The notes beneath the pieces are model-generated. The model did no database searches, was not told the origin of the DNA, and saw only the letters and a list, made by a program, of their open reading frames with translations. From Deltaproteobacteria bacterium RIFCSPHIGHO2_02_FULL_40_28 (GTDB taxonomy: Bacteria; UBA10199; 2-12-FULL-40-28): a DNA stretch of 64,000 nt. Each line of letters opens with the position of its first letter. Positions within the stretch are counted from its first letter, which is position 1. Below, in pieces: positions 16,974-24,455 of the stretch. The stretch lies in assembly GCA_001798135.1 (NCBI GenBank), contig MGRJ01000023.1, forward strand, positions 95,239 to 159,238, given 5' to 3'. The translations under genes were made by a program, and so were the position numbers.

Positions 16974-17366
16974 ATGAAATATTTACCAAAGACAGCCCAA
17001 GTCATTTTTAAGAAATGGGGAAAGCAAGGAGGGAATGCTCGGAACAAAAGGCTTTCCCCAAGCCAACGGCACTCTATTGCTTCTCACGCAGCTTTAGTGC
17101 GTTGGAGAAAGAACAGCGTTGTTCCCCCAATGCCAAGCGTTCGTTTATCCAGCCTTTCTTGGAAAAACCCCGTCTATCTTGAAGAAGTTCTTGCCGAAGG
17201 AAGCCTCTCCGATTGGAGACAGCTTTATCAACAAATTGTTAACTATCCCTTTGGTGAAGTGGCGGAAGCCTTAGAGCGAGTTGTTAATTCCGTAACTATC
17301 TATGGGGCAACAAGGCTTTGGAAGGGTCTTTTGGCTTGTTTGCAGGGGGCGGCGCCAGGTGCCTAA
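16974..17366 (+). CDS. Putative antitoxin or DNA-binding partner of a nucleotidyltransferase
   Basis: 130 residues, basic N-terminus. The stretch KQGGNARNKRLSPSQRHSIA then HAALVRW matches the small GGKARAxxLTPEERSEIARKAAxARW-type motif seen in antitoxins and small DNA-binding proteins. The rest is a helical domain of unknown type. The next gene starts inside its last codons. The strong promoter with a palindrome over it fits a self-repressing toxin-antitoxin operon in which this protein is the repressor (inference). Confidence 0.6.
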   Translation: MKYLPKTAQVIFKKWGKQGGNARNKRLSPSQRHSIASHAALVRWRKNSVVPPMPSVRLSSLSWKNPVYLEEVLAEGSLSDWRQLYQQIVNYPFGEVAEALERVVNSVTIYGATRLWKGLLACLQGAAPGA

Positions 17367-18063
17367 AAAACTAAAAAAACCAACTCAAAAGAAAACAGCA
17401 ACACAAGCGGAAGAATGGGAACATCTTCTCTCAGCACAAATGATGTTTCAATCTCACTTTCCCGAATGCGTTTTGGTGGGAGGTACAGCTGCGGCTATTC
17501 ACGTGGGGCATCGAATCTCCCTGGATGCTGATTATACTCACTCTCGACTTAAAGAACGATTTAGTGAGATCCTTACAAGGGTAGAGGCTGAGGCGGGGTG
17601 GCGTACCAAAAGACTGGAACCACCAGTCTTGATTCTTGGAAATTTTCAGGGGGTTCGTACGGGTATTCGTCAATTGATTCGTTTAAAGCCATTAGAAACG
17701 ATGATGGTTCGTGGTTTGAAGATTCCCACGCCGGAGGAGATTTTGAGAATAAAGGCCTATCTTATCGTCAAACGAAATGCGACACGAGATTATATCGATT
17801 TTATTGCGCTCTTTGACCATTTAGGAACCGAACATGCTTTTATTGCACTCTCAACACTTGATTCTTGTTATCCCCAGGATGATGATCAATCTATGAGCCA
17901 ACAACTGGCTTTACAGTTGGCTGAGCCAAAACCGTGGGATCTTTTTCAGACCGATTTAAGTTCTTACCGAAATCTTCAGGAGCCTTACACTAACTGGAAA
18001 GAAATTCAAAAACGTGTTTTTGCTGCTTCTCAAAAGATAATCACTGCACACTGTAGGGTTTGA
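17359..18063 (+). CDS. Nucleotidyltransferase-fold protein, AbiEii-like toxin candidate
   Basis: 234 residues. The motif VLVGGTAAAIHVGHRISLDA then DY is the nucleotidyltransferase GG...D-x-D signature of the AbiEii/AbiGii group; a helical region with LKPTEEIL-like TPEEILRIKAYLIVKRNATRDY follows, also typical. The GTG at 17359 is taken as start because AGGGGGC lies about 10 bases upstream and it overlaps the upstream stop by 8 bases; a longer frame from 17302 reads through the previous gene. Related proteins act as type IV toxins by modifying RNA or protein; activity here is unproven. Confidence 0.7.
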   Translation: MPKKLKKPTQKKTATQAEEWEHLLSAQMMFQSHFPECVLVGGTAAAIHVGHRISLDADYTHSRLKERFSEILTRVEAEAGWRTKRLEPPVLILGNFQGVRTGIRQLIRLKPLETMMVRGLKIPTPEEILRIKAYLIVKRNATRDYIDFIALFDHLGTEHAFIALSTLDSCYPQDDDQSMSQQLALQLAEPKPWDLFQTDLSSYRNLQEPYTNWKEIQKRVFAASQKIITAHCRV

Positions 18064-18120
18064 GAGGGCGCCTCTAAAAACCACCCATCTCCATGGCTCA
18101 CCATTATTTATTTAGTTTTT

Positions 18121-18774
18121 CTAGGATTTTGCTCTCTTGGACAACTGACGTTTCATCAAATAAAGAAAAACAACAAGCACAACCAAGAAAAGAAAAAGAG
18201 CCACCACTTTTTGTGGAGATTGTTTCAAGCTTCCAGAAGCCGTTTTTTTCGCCGGGGAAGCTTGCCCCGCTGGCATTCCTGACATGCCCTGAGAAGCTGC
18301 TTGTTGCTCCATCTGTGCATTAATAATTTCCTCTGGAACCAGATAGGGAGAGCCTTCCCCTACACGAAAATCAACATTAATAGCATCCTTACCCTTTTCC
18401 AGTTTTAAACCATTGATGACAAAAAGTTGCCCCTCATGGTAAAAACCAAGGGCATATTCAAAGGCAGGATCCTTGAAAATATTTTTGAAAATAAAATGGC
18501 CTTTTTCATCTGTGTGTTTGTTTAATGACAACAGTTCGTCGTTTTGCCTGTAAACCTTGATCATCACTTCATGATTTGGAAGAAATTTTTTTTCGCCGGT
18601 AGAATCTATTGCAAACAAATCACCTTCCAACCGTCCCATCTCCATTCCCGGCATCACACTATGCATATCTTTGCCTGGTATGGGTGTAGACCCAACCTGT
18701 CCTTGGGCTTTTACCCCAAAAGATACACACAGTAATAACAAAACCAGGCCGGTTACAAATTTTTGATGAGACAT
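18121..18774 (-). CDS. Membrane-anchored protein of the cytochrome maturation unit, function unknown
   Basis: 217 residues: signal peptide (GLVLLLLCVSFGVKA), a periplasmic beta-sandwich-like domain (residues about 45-150, Ig/transthyretin-like with TDEKGHFIFKNIF), a Gln, Ser and Pro-rich linker, and one C-terminal transmembrane helix (VVALFLFLVVLVVFLYLM) ending in a basic tail. It starts on the stop of the CcmI-like gene (TGATG), so it belongs to the ccm operon. The methionine- and histidine-rich start (HSVMPGMEMG) could bind metal. No family name can be given. Confidence 0.6.
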   Translation of the reverse strand: MSHQKFVTGLVLLLLCVSFGVKAQGQVGSTPIPGKDMHSVMPGMEMGRLEGDLFAIDSTGEKKFLPNHEVMIKVYRQNDELLSLNKHTDEKGHFIFKNIFKDPAFEYALGFYHEGQLFVINGLKLEKGKDAINVDFRVGEGSPYLVPEEIINAQMEQQAASQGMSGMPAGQASPAKKTASGSLKQSPQKVVALFLFLVVLVVFLYLMKRQLSKRAKS

Positions 18775-19058
18775 CACAATTGTCCTTTCTGTTGGTTGTC
18801 TATTTGTTTTAGCAATGTGGCACCTTCATTCATTGCCTCGTTTTCCATTTCTTTAAAATCCTCTTCTGAAACCTTATTTAAAGCACGATCCAATTTTAAA
18901 TCCTTGAGGCCAGCTATCACATTGGCTTTGCGAAGAGCCAAATCTTCCTGGAAGGTCGATAATGATATTTCGTCTGTGTCATTTTTGGCAAGAGGTGAAA
19001 ACAGAAACCAGAGCCCTGCTCCAAAAATAATCATGATGGCAATAATTTCAATCGTCAT
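18774..19058 (-). CDS. Small CcmI/CycH-like membrane protein
   Basis: 94 residues: one N-terminal transmembrane helix (IEIIAIMIIFGAGLWFLFSPL) followed by a charged helical part with ALRKANVIAGLKDLKLDRAL, like the FxxRLxEL-D-G region after the helix in CcmI, the apocytochrome-holding component of system I. It lacks the TPR domain of full CcmI. It overlaps ccmF-H by 11 bp and the next gene by 1 bp. A minimal CcmI is the best reading. Confidence 0.6.
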   Translation of the reverse strand: MTIEIIAIMIIFGAGLWFLFSPLAKNDTDEISLSTFQEDLALRKANVIAGLKDLKLDRALNKVSEEDFKEMENEAMNEGATLLKQIDNQQKGQL

Positions 19059-21579
19059 TTTTGTCTGCCTCCTCTTTGAAAAGCTTATAATATGGATCCT
19101 GTACTTCTGTTGCCACTTTTTTTGTCAAAGGGCTTTCTTCCCTGTTTTTTCTCCACTTGTAAATCAGGCAAAAACCACCCAAAAAGGAAGCCACCAAAGC
19201 CAGGGTTGGCAATATAAAACCAATTTCAAAAAAACCACTTCGTGGAGGCTCCATCAGAATATGCAAGCCATATTTGCTGGTAAAAGCTGCCATGATGTCG
19301 TTATCCGTTTTTCCTTCATTCAGCATGGACAAAATTTTTCCACGCTCATTTTTTGCGTAATCGCAGGTGCAGGTTCTGAGTGCCATGCGCACACAACCCT
19401 TACAAGCACATTTTAATTTTTCAGAAATGCTTTTTTGTTTTTCAATCAATGGATCGGTTTTATTGACAGCAAAAGGGTCTTCTCCTGTTTCGAGATGCTT
19501 AAAGGAAGCCGTGTTTGCTGGAGGATTGGATACATCTTCCGCCCTGGCTGTTGAAAATCCTCCGGTCAGATGAAAAAGAATGCTTGTGAGGAGCAACGTT
19601 TTTAATCCACCTTTAAAAATCTTTTTTTGTCCCGGAGTTCCCTTGGGAATAATGACGATAAGGCTGGACACCAAAATGACAATTCCACCAATCCATAAAA
19701 AACTAATCAGCGGGTTGATGGTGGCCCTAAAATCAGCCCTGCCGGTTTTTGTGTTTAAATTGGCAAGAACAAGGTAAACATCCCTGAATGGCGCATGAAA
19801 AATAGCAGCTTCTGTTGTGGGTTGCTCGCTTGATTTGTAAAAAAACCGGGCCGGCTTTAACTCCACAATCTTTTTCTCGTTTTTAAAAACATCCACCCTG
19901 GCTACCAGGGCATCCTTGTTTTCGTCCGAATTGACCACGGGTTCTTGATATACAAAATGGTACTCACCCAAGGTGAATTTATTTCCAGGATTTAATGAAA
20001 AATCAGCCTCATTTTTGAACAGGGTTCCTGCAATGCCAACGAAAATCATGAGAACCCCAAGGTGTACAAGGTATCCTCCGTAACGTCTGTTATTGTTGGT
20101 TATCAGATCCACCATGGCCACCATCAAGGGAAGTTTTTTCTGTTTTTTGATCACAGTGATCCCACGATGAAATTCAAGATAAATAACCCCTACAACAAAT
20201 CCAATAAGTGTTGCTGAAAGAATGGCATACCAATATCCACCAGAAATCGGGAAAAACACACAACCGGATAAAATCCCAAAAAGAAGGGGACCTAAAAGGT
20301 TAGATTTGAGATTGGTCCAGCTGCCTTTTTTCCATGAAACCATGGGACCAAAGCCCATGAGGAAAATCAAAATCAGGCCAATGGGAGCCATCATCTTGTT
20401 GAAAAAAGAAGGCCCAACAGTAATGCGCTGCCCTGTTATCCACTCCGAAAGAGAGGGAAACATGGTTGCCCACATCACACAAAAAGCCCCCACCACCAAA
20501 ATAATATTGTTAAGGACAAAGGCACTTTCCTTGGAAAAATAAGACTGGAGTATGTTTGCTGATTGAAGCTGCGTCCGCCGCGTAACAATCAACCATGTTG
20601 ATACCGCTATGGCAAACAAAATAAAGGCCAAAAAATAAGGCCCCAGGCTAGAACCTGAAAAGGCATGCACCGATTCTACAACACCACTACGAGTGAGGAA
20701 AGTTCCAAAAAGAGTCAGGATAAAGGTGAGGCAAATGAGGGAAATATTCCATACAGCAAACATGCCCCTCCTTTTTTGGATGAGCACAGAGTGAAAATAA
20801 GCCGTGGCTGTTAACCAAGGCATGAAACTGGCATTTTCAACAGGATCCCAAGCCCAAAATCCTCCCCATCCCAACTCCACGTAAGCCCAGGCCGCTCCTA
20901 AAAGATTTCCCATGGTTAGAAAAAACCAGGCTACAAAGGTCCATCTCCTGGAGTCTTCAATCCAAACAGAATCCAGCCGTCTGGTTACCAAAGCAGCAAT
21001 GGCAAAGGCAAAAGGCACTGAAAAACCCGTAAACCCCAAGTACAAAGAAGGGGGATGAATAACCATGGCAATGTTTTGCAGCAACGGATTCAAACCCTTC
21101 CCATCCAACGGAATGGCCCCTTCAACAGGAGTAAAAGGATTATTGGCAAACACAATCAGGGCCAAAAAGAAGAGCACAATCGTCATCATGACTGCATTGA
21201 TGTAAGGCATCCAGTCGGGATTTTTTTTCATGTTCTGAAAAAGAACAATCACCGAATAAAGAGAAACCAACCAAACCCAAAATAATATAGAACCATCCAA
21301 ACCAGCCCAAAGCCCGGCAAATTTAAAAAAGAGAGGGAGTGTGATGTTGGAATAATGTGCAACATACACAATACTAAAATCATTTGTAACAAAGGCTAAT
21401 ATCAGAAAACACACAGACAATGTAAGAAGAGCAAAGGTAAAAATAGTAGCCCTTTGCCCTATTTTTACAAGAGCAGATTTTTGCCACCAATAACCCCCAA
21501 GATAAAAAAGGATGCTTAAAAGTGTTGAAGGAAAAGCCAATGCTAAGGTGTAGCTTCCCAAAATAGATAATGAAATCAA
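19048..21579 (-). CDS. ccmF: CcmF-CcmH fusion, cytochrome c heme lyase
   Basis: 843 residues. About 1-640 is CcmF, the membrane heme lyase: many transmembrane segments, the heme-handling WWD-type motif (WGGFWAWDPVENASFMPWL), and conserved His residues (IAMVIHPPSLYLGF). After a signal-like helix ending in TARA-ED, residues about 690-800 form a CcmH thioreduction domain: LKCACKGCVRM with the redox CxxC-type site, then EGKTDNDIMAAFTSKYG, and a final membrane helix. In most bacteria CcmH is separate. The TTG start at 21579 is supported by AAGGAG 7 bases upstream. Its position among the cytochrome genes explains its job: attaching heme to the many CXXCH proteins. Confidence 0.93.
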   Translation of the reverse strand: MISLSILGSYTLALAFPSTLLSILFYLGGYWWQKSALVKIGQRATIFTFALLTLSVCFLILAFVTNDFSIVYVAHYSNITLPLFFKFAGLWAGLDGSILFWVWLVSLYSVIVLFQNMKKNPDWMPYINAVMMTIVLFFLALIVFANNPFTPVEGAIPLDGKGLNPLLQNIAMVIHPPSLYLGFTGFSVPFAFAIAALVTRRLDSVWIEDSRRWTFVAWFFLTMGNLLGAAWAYVELGWGGFWAWDPVENASFMPWLTATAYFHSVLIQKRRGMFAVWNISLICLTFILTLFGTFLTRSGVVESVHAFSGSSLGPYFLAFILFAIAVSTWLIVTRRTQLQSANILQSYFSKESAFVLNNIILVVGAFCVMWATMFPSLSEWITGQRITVGPSFFNKMMAPIGLILIFLMGFGPMVSWKKGSWTNLKSNLLGPLLFGILSGCVFFPISGGYWYAILSATLIGFVVGVIYLEFHRGITVIKKQKKLPLMVAMVDLITNNNRRYGGYLVHLGVLMIFVGIAGTLFKNEADFSLNPGNKFTLGEYHFVYQEPVVNSDENKDALVARVDVFKNEKKIVELKPARFFYKSSEQPTTEAAIFHAPFRDVYLVLANLNTKTGRADFRATINPLISFLWIGGIVILVSSLIVIIPKGTPGQKKIFKGGLKTLLLTSILFHLTGGFSTARAEDVSNPPANTASFKHLETGEDPFAVNKTDPLIEKQKSISEKLKCACKGCVRMALRTCTCDYAKNERGKILSMLNEGKTDNDIMAAFTSKYGLHILMEPPRSGFFEIGFILPTLALVASFLGGFCLIYKWRKNREESPLTKKVATEVQDPYYKLFKEEADKNDD

Positions 21580-21744
21580 GTGTTAACTCCTTATTGTAAG
21601 TGTCATTAATAGAATATCATCCATACTGAATAAGGGTGGGTATTACAACCTGAAAAATAAAAAAATAAAAAAAGATACTGGAAAAAGAAATTGCATTTGT
21701 ACTATAGCATTGCAACTTTAACTTTATAAAAAAAGGAGAACTTA

Positions 21745-22083
21745 ATGAAATATGTTTTGATGTTTACTTTTTTGTTTTCCATTGTGGCTGTGAACAATGT
21801 GTATGCAGCAGCAGATACTGCTGCGGGTAAGGCCAAGTTTGATATGCTTTGTGCTGGATGCCATGGCGCAGGAGGCGCAGGAGATGGCCCTGCTGGCCCC
21901 AGCCTGAAGCCGCCGCCCGCCAATCTTACAAAAACCAAACTGGATGATGCTGGTTTGACAAAAATCATTACTGAAGGTGGACCTGCCGTAGGTAGATCTC
22001 CTACCATGGCAGCTTTTGGTTCTTCATTGAAGGCCGATGAAATAGCCGATGTTGTTGCCTACATTAGAACCTTGAAAAAATAA
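21745..22083 (+). CDS. Class I monoheme c-type cytochrome
   Basis: 112 residues: signal peptide cleaved near AAA-DT, heme motif CAGCHGAGGAGDGPAGPSLK, and C-terminal helix DEIADVVAYIRTLKK, with a likely axial methionine in SPTMAAFG. This is a soluble periplasmic shuttle of the cytochrome c551/cbb3-type. AAAAGGAG lies upstream of the ATG. It is divergent from the ccm operon and directly precedes the fused heme-porin. Confidence 0.93.
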   Translation: MKYVLMFTFLFSIVAVNNVYAAADTAAGKAKFDMLCAGCHGAGGAGDGPAGPSLKPPPANLTKTKLDDAGLTKIITEGGPAVGRSPTMAAFGSSLKADEIADVVAYIRTLKK

Positions 22084-22097
22084 AAAGGGCGGCAATT

Positions 22098-22132
22098 GGG
22101 TCTGTTGAAAAACGTAGTTTTTCAACAGACCC
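22098..22132. terminator. Perfect 16 bp hairpin after the monoheme cytochrome
   Basis: Arms GGGTCTGTTGAAAAAC and GTTTTTCAACAGACCC pair perfectly around a 3-base GTA loop. There is no U-tract. It could terminate or attenuate between the monoheme cytochrome and the heme-porin, or be a small mobile palindrome. Confidence 0.55.
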
Positions 22133-22142
22133 ACAAGGTGTA

Positions 22143-23801
22143 ATGTTTTTTTTAAAAACGAAAATTTCAAAAAAAGTTTATGTTTTTTCTTTTTTGGTTT
22201 TTATTTGTCTGGTTATCAACCTCGTTTTTTTTGGAGATGCATTAAGTCAAACCCCTCCCCCACCATCAGCCAAAATTCATGCTCCCGATTGGATCGTTAA
22301 GCATGGCAAGGAATTTGTAAAAAACAGGGATTTTTGTAAGGCCTGTCACGCCCCTGATCTCACTGGAGGATTTACCGGCATTAAGTGTGATTTGTGCCAT
22401 CTCCTGCCAGCCCATCCCCCTGACTGGAAGGAAATTCACGGCGATAAATTTCTGGAAAACCAGAGTCAGTGTACCCTGTGCCATGGGCGGGATCCTTTTT
22501 CTGGAAAAAAACAGCCATTCACCATGAACTGCACCCGCTGTCATGCTGTAAATGCCGATATTGGTCGGTGGCAGGCAGAATCCCAAACCTCTCAAATGTA
22601 TCTTAGTTTTCTGCAAACAGCTCAAGTACGTGAGGATCGTTTTTCAAAAACGGAAACTGCTACTAACAATTATGCGGGCTTTCATCTGAGTGAGCGAAGC
22701 AAGCAAATAACTGCTTCTAGTCAGGTTCGTTTTACACGGGAGTGGCTGGATGAAAAAGAAAATAATCTGGATATCTATGAGGCCTATCTGGAGAAAGATA
22801 ACCTTTTAAAAAATCATCTTGATGTAAAAGTGGGTCGACGGGGTTTTGGATCCAATGTGGATTATTTTCTCATGGATGGAATGGATCTTACTATCAAGCC
22901 TGCCAAGTTTTTTAATGTAATGGCTTATGCCGGTATTCCCCGTTACATCGAACAAGAAGATATCGATGGTAACCTTGGCTTTGTGTCTGGTTTAAGTTTG
23001 AGAATGAAGGAATATAAATACACCAAGGCCAAAATTGATTTTACTTATCAAAAAAAGGATTTTTCAGCAGGTGGTTTAAACCTGAACGACAAAATGTATG
23101 CGGCAGCCTCGTTATCCAAGGGCATTTCCATTTTTAAGCTTTATGGACTTGGCGAGTACGACCTGACAGAAACTCTTCCAACCGCTCTCACGGCCGGAAC
23201 CGAAATTTATCCTTTTGTCAAAAAGATCAGCTTTCTTTTGGAAGGCAGTTATTTCAATGAAAGCCGCAACGACAATTTTGACAGTATCTTCACCATTTTT
23301 TCGGAAGGGGCTCTTTGGCAGGGGCGCAGTGGATTTGCGGTGAATGTCATAAAAAATCTCTCTCTTTCGGATTATTTTTCTTTTCAGCGCTATGAGGTTT
23401 TGCCCAGCTTATCCAAAAATGGCTACAACAATAGCATGGGTGCCAGTTACCTCTTTAAAAAAATAAAACTTGAAACAGCTCTGAACTACAATTTTTATAA
23501 AAGCTATGGCGGAACCTTGCACGGGTTTTCACTTTCACTTTACGAAGACTGGACACGTGATTTTTATACTAGAGCCTTTGTCGATTTCATTACTTATACC
23601 AAGGTGACCAACAATGATGACAAGGCGTTTGATGCCCTGCTTGAGGTTGGATATCAATTGCGGAGAGGGTTGAGGTTGGCGGCAGTTGCAGAATATGTGA
23701 ACAACAATGTTCGGGAAACAGATTTAAAAGGAACCATTAAACTCAACTATCTATTTGACACCAAGTTTCTGGAATTTGAAAAACAAAAAGAAAAAAAATG
23801 A
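22143..23801 (+). CDS. Tetraheme cytochrome fused to an outer-membrane beta-barrel
   Basis: 552 residues. Signal peptide (FLVFICLVINLVFF...ALS), then about 100 residues with four heme motifs (CKACH, CDLCH, CTLCH, CTRCH), then about 390 residues of alternating amphipathic strands with barrel character to the end. The first two hemes lie in a module, HG-x-CKACHAPDLTGG-TG-CDLCH-PAH-W, that recurs many times in the giant lipoprotein encoded two genes downstream. Known porin-cytochrome conduits use separate barrel and cytochrome proteins; here they are one chain. It overlaps the next cytochrome gene by 4 bp (ATGA). Likely function: carry electrons through the outer membrane. Confidence 0.85.
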   Translation: MFFLKTKISKKVYVFSFLVFICLVINLVFFGDALSQTPPPPSAKIHAPDWIVKHGKEFVKNRDFCKACHAPDLTGGFTGIKCDLCHLLPAHPPDWKEIHGDKFLENQSQCTLCHGRDPFSGKKQPFTMNCTRCHAVNADIGRWQAESQTSQMYLSFLQTAQVREDRFSKTETATNNYAGFHLSERSKQITASSQVRFTREWLDEKENNLDIYEAYLEKDNLLKNHLDVKVGRRGFGSNVDYFLMDGMDLTIKPAKFFNVMAYAGIPRYIEQEDIDGNLGFVSGLSLRMKEYKYTKAKIDFTYQKKDFSAGGLNLNDKMYAAASLSKGISIFKLYGLGEYDLTETLPTALTAGTEIYPFVKKISFLLEGSYFNESRNDNFDSIFTIFSEGALWQGRSGFAVNVIKNLSLSDYFSFQRYEVLPSLSKNGYNNSMGASYLFKKIKLETALNYNFYKSYGGTLHGFSLSLYEDWTRDFYTRAFVDFITYTKVTNNDDKAFDALLEVGYQLRRGLRLAAVAEYVNNNVRETDLKGTIKLNYLFDTKFLEFEKQKEKK

Positions 23802-24361
23802 GAAAAATCTTTCTAAAATATTTTATTTTTCTGGGATTGGGCCTTGTTACTATACTTGGTGCAGAAGCCCGATGGGAACCAAAACAGGTTAATATACCGC
23901 TTGATCTCTACAACCATACCAAACATTTTGCCCGTTTTGCCCAGTATGCCATTGCGTGCACCATGTGCCACAAAACGCCGGATTCCTTTAACCGCGAAAA
24001 AGTCGACCATATGGGATGCCATTTTTGTCATAACAATGATCAATCCCCAGCTCCCGCAGCCGCCCGATTTAAATGTATCACCTGTCATAAAGATCTTTTC
24101 CAGGTTAAACCAGATAACCACCAGTTAAACTGGATAGACAGACATCAAACTGTTGCCAAACAGGACAAGGATTATTGTTTTAAATGTCACAAAACTTTCT
24201 TTTGTACCGACTGTCATCAAAAAAGAGATTTTGAAAATCAAAGAATGCATACCAGTAATTTTCGCTACTACCATTCCATTGTGGCCAGAAGTAATCCACG
24301 CACCTGCAGTAATTGCCATCAAATGAATTTTTGCAAGGATTGTCATTCTGACAGTGACTAG
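23798..24361 (+). CDS. Seven-heme periplasmic c-type cytochrome
   Basis: 187 residues: signal peptide (YFIFLGLGLVTILGAEA) and seven CXXCH motifs (CTMCH, CHFCH, CITCH, CFKCH, CTDCH, CSNCH, CKDCH). The paired CFKCHKTFFCTDCH and CSNCHQMNFCKDCH resemble the pairs in the nine-heme protein at 12926-13627, so the two are probably paralogues. Several extra His residues (YNHTKHF, DNHQ, DRHQ) could be distal ligands. Start overlaps the heme-porin stop. Expected role: periplasmic wire feeding the fused barrel. Confidence 0.9.
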   Translation: MRKIFLKYFIFLGLGLVTILGAEARWEPKQVNIPLDLYNHTKHFARFAQYAIACTMCHKTPDSFNREKVDHMGCHFCHNNDQSPAPAAARFKCITCHKDLFQVKPDNHQLNWIDRHQTVAKQDKDYCFKCHKTFFCTDCHQKRDFENQRMHTSNFRYYHSIVARSNPRTCSNCHQMNFCKDCHSDSD

Positions 24362-24395
24362 TAACTATATGAATCATTGGCGGTAAATGGGAAAA

Positions 24396-24409
24396 ATGAT
24401 ATAGATCAT
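24396..24409. promoter_or_regulatory. ATGAT-N4-ATCAT dyad (CRP/FNR-type site) 3
   Basis: ATGATATAGATCAT, the exact reverse complement of the site at 10994-11007, lies 47 bp upstream of the giant multiheme lipoprotein gene in a 94 bp gap. It ties the two halves of the cytochrome locus to one regulator. Confidence 0.6.
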
Positions 24410-24455
24410 GGCAACTTTGTCTATTATTGGCCGATAATATTCATTGGAAGGAAGA

